DNA of 64,000 bases, taken from assembly GCA_027627225.1 (NCBI GenBank), contig JAPFQT010000359.1, positions 62,001 through 126,000 of the forward strand, written 5' to 3'. The notes beneath the pieces were generated by a model. The model did no database searches. It saw only the letters and a program-made list of their open reading frames with translations, and was not told the DNA's origin. Position numbers and translations under genes: made by a program. Shown piece by piece: positions 10,926-20,527 of this stretch (within the stretch, counting starts at the first letter, position 1; every line of letters begins with the position of its first letter). Origin of the DNA: Congeria kusceri. Taxonomy: Eukaryota; Mollusca; Bivalvia; Myida; Dreissenidae.

Positions 10926-12884
10926 GGGGTCGGACGAATAAACACCATTCACGTTCATAAGAACTATTACTAAAATTACGATGTATTGAATTAGATCCCA
11001 TGGACAGGGTCTTTAAATTAAACGAAACAGCATTTTAACATGGTCGAGATTTTGGTGTTTGCAGCTACTTTCTTCCTGTAGGATTTAATTATATAAATCG
11101 GATATACACAAATTGTGAAATACTGTGTAAATTTTGAAAAAAAAGTCATATTCAATTGAAAACCTTTATAAATATCGTCTCTTTGTTGATTTAAACTTTT
11201 GTCGTAGATGCTTTTGCTTGTGTAATAGTATTCCATATTTTTTAACGAAAATCTGTGTCAATATAAGTCCTATGGAAAACAAACGAAAGTGCCAGCTGCA
11301 ATTACATGTGTTAATTTTCCTTTCCAAACATTATTGGTGATTAATTGCAAAAATAATTCCTATTTGTTTACAGTTATAAAAAATATGAATTATGAAAATT
11401 TTAATTATATAATAGATGTACTATTGGTATATTGGTATATCAATTTGAAGGCACTTATGTTAATTATGAACATTCAAATTGATTGCCTTTTTAAGTCAGC
11501 TTGCATAAATGACCATTTGTGATTAATAAATCTATATTTATAAAAAAGGATGCTTATGTTATTTACACTTAAAATTGTCTTTAATCTGTACTTATTTACT
11601 TGTTTAATAAGCCATTACATAGTGCCAATAAAAAAGGGTAGGAGAAAAAAAAATAATTTGCTAAAAAAAAAATTCGCCCTCTCTCCTGATTTTTTAGAAA
11701 AAGTGCCTGAGAAACAATTCATTAATTTTTTTTCGCCTAACAGAGTTCTCTCCCTGAAATTATAACAACCAAGTAATCTGCACTAGGGATTACTGTCACA
11801 TTTTCTACTGAACTCGCTACACCAGATACTTATGACTTTATAAGAATATTTGATACACAAATTGTTAACCCATGTTATGCATTCATGCAAACTATAATTT
11901 CAAGCAAAGAACACTCCTGTTTTTTTTTATCAGCGTACCATCCAGTTTAAGTATGGTTGCACTCAAACTACAATACATATCGACTAATACACTAGCATGG
12001 TTTTCTGAGAACTTGTATCAGCCCAGTTGGTTGTGTGAAGTCGTATCGCACAAGAGGCGCAGAACAACATACTATCGTAATATTCCATTTAATATAGATC
12101 TTTTTCAGCATAACTTTCTTTAAAATACCAAAACAAAGTACGCACTATTTTATTCACGTAGACTATTTTTATCTCGGAAATGAGTTGTGTAATGATGACA
12201 TAGTTATATGCCGCTTAACGACTATGTCAAACTTGAGCTCTGAGTGGATGAAGAAATCTACATGCGATGCTGTGTTTAGTGGATATTTCTGAATCATTTT
12301 TAAGAGTTGGATTAAATACACAATAAATCACAATCCCTGTTTGTCATTCTTGTTTGCATTTTTGTTTAACGAGGGTGAATTTTAATAATAATGGTTGGTT
12401 GCAATAAAACAGCAGTAAACTTGTATGGTTTGTTTCTAGACCATATGTTGAAATTTGTGGAAGAAATTATGTATTGGATGCCTTATAGAAGAGACGTTCA
12501 CAGGAGTTGAGATAAGCAAATGATTTTATTTATGTTCTATTTATTTGATAAAGGTATACTGAGCAAGCCAAACTAGAAATCTAGGTCTAACTTGACAATA
12601 TTGAAGTTGTGAATATGCATTCCAATAATTACTGGATTCGACCAAGTGTTTGTGTTAACACGGGCTACTAGTATGATACGGAAAAAAGAAAACGCTAGTA
12701 GCAAATACGGTTTCCTGTATTTGAGTGCTGAATACTGTATATATTGATGACAGCAAAACGATAGGTATACGATAAAGACTGATATGATCATAGACTCTTC
12801 AAAAAACAAATAATAACAACGTGGGTCTTGAAGAATTAAGTATGAGGTTAATTTTTATTTACACTTACATGTTTTTGTGAATAA
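10926..12884. other. AT-rich stretch without a recognised gene
   Basis: About 2 kb of very AT-rich, apparently single-copy DNA. The open frames at 11018-12123 and 12573-12809 are short, lysine-, asparagine- and phenylalanine-rich, and show no domain. A small hairpin with arms gacatagt and actatgtc lies near 12197-12228. Confidence 0.4.
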
Positions 12885-13130
12885 TTCTGGGCCAAGTGTG
12901 AGGGTTCGTGCGCACATAAGATGGTTTAAACCCCAAATACTTTGAATTGACCGTTCCAAGGCGGTGACCCCAGTTTTGTCCATGTGTGTTTTGTGTTTGT
13001 TATGTGTTTTTGTGATGTCCTGTGTATTGTTTTTGGCAATTGGTCACTTGCCATAAATAAAAGACCTCGGGCTGCTAATAAGAGTTCCTCCTGCTGTCGC
13101 AGCTGGAGTTTCGCTTTGTTTATATTCCCA
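12885..13130 (+). other. Possible 3' end of a transcribed repeat
   Basis: A T/G-rich stretch (tgtgtgttttgtgtttgtta) is followed by ataaataaaagacctcgggc, which contains overlapping AATAAA signals, and then a GC-richer block (tcctcctgctgtcgcagctg). The layout resembles a 3' untranslated region with a polyadenylation signal. I see no attached reading frame, so it may be a retroposed transcript end. The idea rests on composition only. Confidence 0.2.
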
Positions 13131-14340
13131 TAATCAAAGATTCATGTTTACATACAAGACAGGATGCATTGCAACTGGAAAGCAGAGATGTAATTTTCCC
13201 AATCTACAACCTTGACAACAGAAATCAGCCTCATAATCTCATGAATAACGAATAACGTTGTCAAGTACCAGAGCAAGACTGCAGTGGATGGATAGGAATG
13301 AATCACTGAAATTGTTAATGAGGGAATACAAAAACAAATTTGGTTGGAAGATCTCACAACTACTTGCTGCGCAAAGTATTGACAAAATAAAAGAAATTAA
13401 ACTTATCTGTGTAACTCATTGTCTACAAAAGTTTGATCTAATTGAAATTCCAAGTGTCATTCAAAACTTATATCTCTCCAAACATTAAATGACTTTCCAC
13501 TTTAAATTTAGCAAGTTTTTTAAGATCCTTGGATTTCTGTTACCTAACAGGATCAATACCTGGTTTTACTGGTCTGATCTGACTAGTTTCAACATATTCC
13601 ATGTGCATGTTTGGTCAACACTGGCTCAACTATTAAGGCCTGATTGTGCATAAAAGACAATTGGATGACAGACAGCCGTCAACGCAGAAGAGGTTCCCTA
13701 TACCGATAGCTTACCAATCATGCTGAAAGGTATGCTTAATTCTTAATAGGAACACACGGTGGGTCAACATTTTGTCAACCATAATAGTATGTACCAGACA
13801 CCTCTGAGCAATTCTTACCTTAGCTTCAGTCAACCCCCGGCTGGACTTAAAATTCAATGTCAGTGCAGGCATGCCAGTTCTATACCTAATGATAGAATAA
13901 ATGGGACTGGTTATACAACCAGCTATTTGAAACAATTTTTAACACCACACTACCTTATAAACCTATATTGCCTGATAATTGTGCAGTTACTCAGTCATGG
14001 TGAGGAAATGGTTGATTTCCAGCTTTAGCCATGGGAGCTCAATTCCATTATGTAAGTATTCCGACACGTAATCTTTCTTAAAGTCACCAAGCACTGGTTC
14101 TACTTAAGAATGTGACTTGAATGGTTCTTAATTAGCCAGAACTATCAATACAACCAAGTCATAAAATAAATAGCTTCAAGCGCATGATTTAAAACAACAC
14201 TGAAATCTTACAATTGTTTAACCATGACGACTCCTGATGAAAGCTTTTTTCACCCTGTGACATCAAGCAAATTTAATAGAATGGTTTGAAACCGAAATAT
14301 TAAACATACATTACACATATTTTACACATACCATTACTCA
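13131..14340. other. Mostly unique DNA with one decayed SINE tail
   Basis: No gene is recognised. The block caccaagcactggttctact (near 14083-14105) matches the body of SINE family S1, so a decayed partial copy probably covers about 14060-14170. Open frames at 13148-13488 and 13711-14028 show no domain. Confidence 0.35.
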
Positions 14341-14344
14341 ACAA

Positions 14345-14560
14345 GTCGTCACAGTGTTGTTCTTACATCAATGCTTCACCAGCGCTGTGAGCTTGGATGT
14401 GCAGAAGCTGCATGAAGCACTTTCTACCACACAGTCTCAAACCCTCGACCAAATGTGCACTCCTGTGACATTCAGTCTGTGCGTCCAAATTGTCCAGGCC
14501 TTTAATTTAATTTCACAGGTGTCTAAATTTCATGCATTTTTGAAGAATGGTTAATTCTTA
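14345..14560. other. Coding-like stretch, strand and identity unclear
   Basis: This segment is more GC-rich than its surroundings and is open on both strands. On the plus strand it contains SAVSLDVQKLHEALSTTQSQ; on the minus strand GLDNLDAQTECHRSAHLVEG followed by ...LLHIQAHSAGEALM and a stop. Neither reading has clear splice sites at both ends or a domain I know. It could be a terminal exon on the minus strand, a decayed retrocopy, or chance. Confidence 0.2.
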
Positions 14561-14639
14561 AACTCACACACTTTTTTGTACATTTTTTAAATATTCCAGC
14601 AAAAGGAAAATCATATTATTTCCTTTTTTTCAATTTTTG

Positions 14640-14826
14640 ACTTAAGAAATAATTATCGATTTATAGTTGTTTATTGGCCAATAAACAACGATTTGGAGTT
14701 CTGATGCAAAGGAATTAAACCACAAGGGCATTATCCGGATTGTTTAATAGCCATGCATGAGAACGACAAAGAGTCGATAAACAATGACAATGCGAAAAAT
14801 AACTTGGATTCTAACATAATTTGACA
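14640..14826 (-). mobile_element. Repeat R1, first half, interrupted by a transposon
   Basis: This block and 16897-17045 are two halves of one dispersed repeat, R1, in minus orientation. The other copies are at 29640-29945 and 32095-32350. In the 32-kb copy the two halves are contiguous, so the 2.07 kb between 14827 and 16896 was inserted later. The block contains a perfect 24-bp palindrome at 14666-14689 (left arm gttgtttattgg). R1 has no coding capacity and looks like a MITE. Confidence 0.7.
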
Positions 14827-15169
14827 TATAGTTGAACCTTGTTATCTCAATCTCGGTTAAGTCGAATTTCCGGTTAAGTTGCAGTAGAGACGAATTTCCG
14901 ATTGTTCATCTTCTTATTTCATATTAAATATTGTTGTTTATCTCGAAGTTTTTAACTCGAAATATCGGATAAGTCAAAGTGAATTTTCATTCCCTAGCTG
15001 TAATTTCGCATGTATTAATGTGTGTTTATCTGGAAGTGTCAACACGTTTTGCAGCTTAAACCCAATAATAGCCTAATGACAGATCCCCTGTCAAGGTTTT
15101 TCATACATTGCATACATATTAGCCCGTGTTCTCTAAAAAAGTCTTTGATATGGGTTGCATGCGCTTTAA

Positions 15170-15298
15170 TTTAACTATTTGTTAACTGATGGCGACATCA
15201 CTGGAAGCATTGGCGGAACAGTCAGAAGATTCCTCGAGCAGCTGCTAGGTAGCGAAGATATGATCAACAGATTTGTTGACATCGACCGCTGTATTAAA
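15170..15298 (+). pseudogene. Possible transposase remnant
   Basis: A frame of about 43 codons after a TAA at 15167-15169 contains DGDITGSIGGTVRRFLEQLL and then MINRFVDIDRCIKT. It lies between the inverted ends of the pogo-like element. Such a tail-like segment fits the end of a pogo/CENP-B-type transposase, but the DNA-binding and DDE parts are absent. The insertion at 15300 cuts it off. The assignment rests on position and composition. Confidence 0.35.
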
Positions 15299-15299
15299 A

Positions 15300-16494
15300 C
15301 AAGAGGGCCCTAGGACGCTCACCTGAGACCTTGTAATCCTATTGGAATTAGCATCCCCGAGGCGTGGCTTATTTTTATCCCAGGGGCGAATATGAACAAT
15401 CTTGAACAAACCTCTGGGCCTTGCGGTAACTTTGCTACTATATAAAGCAAGTGACCCCTCGGGGTGCCACCAGATTTGACCCCAGGGGCAGAATTTGAAC
15501 AATCTTTGGAGAGGACCACTATGCAATGTTACGTACCAATATAAGAAAGCTGTGGGCCTTGCCGTTTCCGAGGAGAAGATTTTTAGTCATTTTGCTATTT
15601 AAGTCTATATAAAACATGTGACCCATGGAACGTGACTAGATTTGACCCCAGGGGCATAATTTGAACAACATTTGTAGAGGACCACTATAGGGATCTTACA
15701 TATTAAATATGAAACCTCTAGGCCTTGCGGTTTCAGAGAAGATTTTAAGACATTTTGCTATTAAAGTTAAGAAAAAAAAGTGACCCCCGGGGCGTGACCA
15801 TTTTTGACCCCAGGGGCATAATTCGAACATACTTTGTGGAGGACTACTATAATATGATGTTACATACCAAGTAAGAAACATCTGGGCTTTGCGGTTTCTG
15901 AGGAGAAGATTTTACAGGTCATTTTGCTATTAAAGTCTATATAAATAATGTGACCCCCGGGGCGTGGCCAGTTTTGACCCCAGGGGCATCATTTGAACAA
16001 TATTTGTAGAAAACCACAATAGGATGTTACATACCAAATATGAAACCGCTGGGCCTTGCGGTTTCAGAGATTTTTAAAGACATTTTGCTATTTAAGTTTA
16101 TATAAACCATGTGAACCCCGGGGCTTGGCCAGTTTTAACCCAATGGGCATAGTTTGAACAATGTTTGTGGAGGACCACTTCAGGATGCTACATACAAAAT
16201 ATGAAACCTCTGGGCCCTGCGGTTTCAGAGAAGATATTTTAAGTTTACAGTTTTTAAATCTATTTTTAGCTCTGGTGACCTACATTTGCAGCGGACCGTA
16301 AATTGGAACAACTTTGAAAGAGGGTCACCTAATGATCATTCCTGTGAAGTTTGGTGAAAATCAGCGAAGTGGTTTAGGAGGAAATGTTGTTTGATTGAAA
16401 AGTTGATTACGCACGCTCGCATACACGCACGACGGACAACGGGCGATCACAAAAGCTCACCATGAGCACTTTGTGCTCAGGTGAGCTAAAAAAA
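15300..16494 (+). mobile_element. Hairpin-ended array element, family A (copy 1)
   Basis: The left end is aagagggccctaggacgctc, followed by acctgag. About six monomers of roughly 165 bp follow, each with gaccccaggggcataatttg and gaggaccactat. A unique tail ends in a 32-nt hairpin at 16455-16486 (GCTCACC-a-TGAGCAC, loop, GTGCTCA-GGTGAGC) and then taaaaaa. GCTCACCTGAG occurs inverted at the two ends. No protein is encoded. The structure fits Helentron-associated non-autonomous elements (pearl-like). The target is the interior of the pogo-like transposon. Confidence 0.8.
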
Positions 16495-16896
16495 CTTTCT
16501 GTTCAACACACTCTCCAAACAGAAAGACATAAAATAAAATAAAAAGTAAATAAAAAGTGACTTTTTTGTTATGTGTACTATGTTATTTGTGCTATGATTC
16601 ATATGGTTGTTTTTGTCATGCTTTGATGTGTATGTTTAACTTGTTATGTTTTGTACAGAAATGTAAATTGCATTTGTTACATTTATAAATGTAATAATCA
16701 AATAAAATACTAAAATAGTACCGGTAATTTTAATAATAATATCATCTTTATAATAATGACAGCCAAAACGTAAGCATCGACAAACAGCTAAATGTAACCC
16801 AATGCTACTTTCACAACGTTCGAGTTCAGATAAGTCGAACTACCGATATCTCAAAGTCACTAATGCATTCCCGTCAACTTCGAGATAACGAGGTAC

Positions 16897-17045
16897 AGCA
16901 GCATGTTTTTGCAATTGCAATTGGAACTACTTTTTACCCTGCTCTGCTCAGAATTGGGAATTCTTGTTGCATCGTTTATTGGGTAGTTTAACAATGATAA
17001 TTTTGTCCTTTGCCCATAGAAAAAGTTAGTGAGTATCATGTTAGA
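16897..17045 (-). mobile_element. Repeat R1, second half
   Basis: This continues the R1 copy begun at 14640. The blocks tttttgcaattgcaattgga and gctctgctcagaattgggaa correspond, on the opposite strand, to 32195-32245 (tcccgattctgagcggagca). Together with the first half it brackets the pogo-like insertion. Confidence 0.65.
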
Positions 17046-17250
17046 ATACACTTTCTAACATAACAACATTTAGTTTTATTTCACTTTATCAAAGGCCACC
17101 TTGTTTTAGCATAGTTTATTGGGTAGTTCAACAATGATAATTTTGTCCTTTGCCCATAGAAAAAATGTGCGAGTATCATGTTAGAATACACTTTCTAACA
17201 TAACAACATTTAGTTTTATTTCACTTTATCAAAGGCCGCCTTGTTATATA
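16974..17250. repeat. Two-copy tandem duplication, 140-bp unit
   Basis: The segment beginning gtttattgggtagtt recurs at 17114, exactly 140 bp downstream. Only a few substitutions separate the copies (for example aggccacctt against aggccgcctt). Each copy contains the inverted repeat atgttagaa/ttctaacat, which is part of repeat R1. The duplication therefore copied the outer end of R1 after it inserted. Confidence 0.85.
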
Positions 17251-17339
17251 CTCAAACTGCAAGAAACATAACCCAACATTTGTAAAATAAACTAGATGCC
17301 TGTTGGAAAAATGTCGAGCCCATTGTCAATAAAGCAACT

Positions 17340-17700
17340 GGTATTGTAGTTATTTAACATCTCATTTTCTAACAAGCAGATCTCCTTTGACCTCTAAGCA
17401 TGACCTTGACGCTTGGGAAACAGGTCTTGCGTGCAACATGCCATCTCCACATGGTGACCATTTGTGGCAAATTATTTTAAAATTGCCTGATGAATGATAA
17501 AGTTCAGTCCAGGCAAACTGTATTACGCCCATGTTTGACCTTTAAGCTAGAGACACAGGTCTTGCACATGACATGCCGTCTCCACATGGTGAACATTGGT
17601 GGCATGTTACTTTAAAATTGCCTGATGAATGAGGAAGTTACAGTCCAGACAAGATCGAACGGACGGACAACTTAGTCAAGCTGACCGCAGGCGGGCTCAA
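17340..17700 (+). mobile_element. Short array remnant, two monomers
   Basis: Two related units are aligned on ccatctccacatggtgacca and ccgtctccacatggtgaaca (about 17439 and 17576) and on aattgcctgatgaatga. An end containing cgaacggacggacaacttag follows. The wording (gaccttgac, caggtcttgc) resembles the 32-34 kb and 45-kb arrays. It is probably a truncated member of the same superfamily. Confidence 0.5.
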
Positions 17701-18261
17701 CAACAAAAAACAATATATTAACATAGGGTCTTAAAGATCGGATCGCAAAGTCAGCGCAAACTAGACTGCCGTGAAATAAAATGATATTACAGCTAACATA
17801 TTATTCCACATCTACAAGTACACTACCAATAACGCCAAGTCATATGGTTGTGTTTTGTCTGAACTATTTACTAGTAAATTGCGTATTACAATTCACAGGT
17901 TCAAAGATGGTGTATTGGCCGAGTACACTTATTGATGATCACACGTACATGTTCTGTATTCACAACATTTGCAATGTGGTCTGGAAAACAGTGATGGCAG
18001 CTTTTTTATGTATCCTTAGGAAAAGAAAATAGTGAATTTACCTTAAGTTCACCCTAAATCTATGATAATATAATGACGGACACAGGGCTATAAGAAAATA
18101 CTTACTACTGCGACATGTCGTGTCAAACTTGCATGTGCAATAAAAAATATTGTGTTTCATATAATTAGAAATATTTTACAAATTTGAATCGAGAGTTACC
18201 TTTTGTTTCATACTTTACAGGCTAACTCATTTTTAGTATATGCTACTTTAACTGCACGTAA

Positions 18262-18476
18262 TTAGTTTTGTTTAAACCTATGTAGTTTAGCTCGATTGCA
18301 TCGAAAGCGTAAGGCTTATTGAGACACTCTCGAGTCTGTTTCCTGGGTAGAACCAGTACTTGGTGTCTTTGGGGGATATCTTGAGTATGTTCCAAGAGTG
18401 GGGATCGAACCCGGGACATCCTGGTCGCGAGGCGGACACCATATCCACTACGCCATCCCGACCTCAATGTAATGCA
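18262..18476 (-). mobile_element. tRNA-derived SINE, family S1 (minus)
   Basis: On the minus strand it starts with a tRNA-like head (GGCGTAGTGGATATGGTGTC, then B-box GGGTTCGATCCC). The body has agacaccaagtactggttct and cccaggaaac, and it ends in gcatcgagctaaactacata-like sequence. It is the best-preserved S1 head here. The open frame at 18243-18509 is a shadow of it. Confidence 0.75.
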
Positions 18477-18834
18477 TGTAATTAAAGGGACTTGTTCACA
18501 GATTTTCACATTTTTTTAAGTATGCAATTAAATGTCTTAACTTGACAGATTTAAGCATCGGAATTGAACAGCCAAAGTATAATAACAAGAAAAGTATTTA
18601 GAAACAAAATTTTGTGTTTGATAAACACACATGCCCCCGGTTGGTGCTGGGTACTCCATTTCTTAATCCAAATTAGGTGAAGGTCAACATGAGGTTGGGT
18701 GATATGGTAGATTGGGAATGGTCATAAATAACAACTGTGTAAATATCCAAGTGTTGTAGTAAGCGGTGTTGGTGCTAGACGAAATGGTAAAATGTAAGGA
18801 TGCTGGGGGCATACAAAGAAAGAAAATAAACACA

Positions 18835-20024
18835 AGAGAGCCATAAGGCCCTAGGTTGCTCACCTGAGGGGCTAAGGAACTACTGTTCTGAGCAAATTTA
18901 ATGATGATTTGGCTAAAAATGTGGCCTCTAGAGTGTTCACAAGCTGTTTTTGCAATTTTGCCTGGTGACCTAGTTTTTGACCCCACACAGGCTGTCAACC
19001 AAGTTGCACAGAAAATATAGGAACAATATAGGAATATTTTCATCTAAAATACAGGACTTTTGGATAATTTTTTACACAAAATATATTAATTTTATGGTAA
19101 AAATACTTCATCTAAATAAAAATATGGGATCATAGTCTAGCCAGACAAGTCTTCCAGCTTGCGTTTTAATGAACAAATTATTTGCTAAACATTTTCGTGC
19201 TCATCAATTGGCAACCGAGACATGTATGCTATGACATAACAATAATCAGAGTATTTAAGTTTGATGCGAGCAAAGCGAGCAAGAAAAAATCAACGTATAG
19301 GTTCCTGATATACCGTTCACGGACCAATTTCAGGCTCGTGAATGACAACATTTCGCAAAAATATAGGATAAAATTCTTAAATATAAGAATATATAGAATT
19401 TCTTTCCAAAATATAGGAATCGGTTGACAGTCTGCCCACATGATCCACTAACGAACGTGTCCCAGATATTTTTTGGACAAAGTTCTAAGAATTTTTCATG
19501 ATGATAGGGCTATAAATGTGGCATCTAGAGTATTCAAAAGCTTTTGTTCAATTGGTCCTGGTGACCTAGTTTTTGACCCAACATGAGCTAGTTTCAAACT
19601 CGTCAGTGAAATCATTGAAACAAATGTTCTGAACAAGTTTTAAGAATATTGTGACTTCTAGTGTTCACAAGCTTTTTCTCCGATTTTCCCTAGTGAGCTC
19701 ATCCGAGATATTATTTAAACAAATGTTCTGAGCGAGTTTCAAGACGATTGGGTAAAAAATATGACTTTAAGAGTGTTCACAAGCTTTTTATTCAGTTTGA
19801 CCTAGTGATCTAGTTTTTGACTACACATGACCCAGTTATGAAACCGTCCGAGATATCTTTGGGACAAATGTTCTAATCAACTTTCATGAAGATTGAGCAA
19901 CAAATGTAGCCTCTAGAGTATTCACAAGGTTAATGTTGACAACGAACGAAGAACGATTCACGACCTTCAAAAGGCGATCACAAAAGCTCACCATGAGCAT
20001 GTTGTGCTCAGGTGAGCTAAAAAA
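18835..20024 (+). mobile_element. Hairpin-ended array element, family B (copy 1)
   Basis: The left end is caagagagccataaggccct, then aggttgctcacctgag. Monomers of about 140-160 bp carry gacctagtttttgaccccac, acaaatgttctgagc and agagtgttcacaagc. The right end is a 32-nt hairpin at 19986-20017 followed by taaaaaa. It shares the terminal hairpin with family A but has different monomers. A 447-bp MITE (18988-19434) interrupts the first monomer. No coding capacity. Confidence 0.8.
18988..19434. mobile_element. 447-bp MITE with 6-bp target duplication
   Basis: The ends are CAGGCTGTCAACC on the left and, reversed, CAGACTGTCAACC on the right: 13 bp with one mismatch. The flanks are identical: cccaca at 18982-18987 and at 19435-19440. 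The host monomer reads through correctly when the element and one flank are removed. Multiple ATATAGGA motifs lie just inside both ends. A 6-bp target duplication is unusual among cut-and-paste families (Dada-type elements give 6-7 bp), but I cannot assign the superfamily. Confidence 0.85.
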
Positions 20025-20027
20025 TTG

Positions 20028-20096
20028 GTCTCACCGGGGTTTGAATCCGGGACCTCTGGATTAAAAGGCTATCATCTTAACCACTCCATCATTTCC
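20028..20096 (-). pseudogene. tRNA pseudogene, leucine-like
   Basis: The reverse strand gives GATGGAGTGGTTAAGATGAT (class II-like D-arm, as in tRNA-Leu and tRNA-Ser), a TTTAATC anticodon-loop region that would read TAA, and the T-arm CCGGATTCAAACCCCGG. The variable arm is too short and the stems are imperfect. It starts four bases after the end of the array element at 20024. Confidence 0.45.
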
Positions 20097-20527
20097 ACTT
20101 TATTATTACTTATTTACTTTATGTAAGTGTTCCACGTGTTGTCAACAATTTCAACGAAATTAACAGAAATACTCCTACTTATTCAATCGTTTAAACTAAA
20201 ACGGCTTTTACAGTATATTTCTAGGTCCATAGTGTTATTTTGCTTCTTTGTATACACTGTTCTTTTATTTTTGGAATCGGTGACAAAAAGTTGAACAATT
20301 TTCAATTCGTCAATCTGTGAACAGGTCCCTTTAATGTAATCATTATCTGAATATTAATGCCTTGTCAGAGAACAACATAGCAGTAATCATATATGTGTTT
20401 TCAATGTTTATGAATAACATCAAAGACAAAGGTGAAATAATCAAAATTTTATTCACACTCAGAATACATGGTTTGTGACTGGTCTTACAAAATGTTTTTA
20501 TTTTAGATAACAGATAACAAATATTAA

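Larger units (their letters stand above)
14829..16896 (+). mobile_element. pogo/Tigger-like DNA transposon remnant
   Basis: The left end TAGTTGAACCTTGTTATCTC and the right end (reverse complement) TACCTCGTTATCTCGAAG fit the CAGTYGAACCTCGTTATCTC pattern of pogo-type Tc1/mariner ends. Both subterminal regions also carry tcgaa/ataagtcgaa-type motifs. It sits inside repeat R1 next to a TA. A short coding remnant is at 15170-15298. The element is itself interrupted by an array element at 15300-16494, so the original body was about 0.87 kb and already deleted. Confidence 0.7.
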
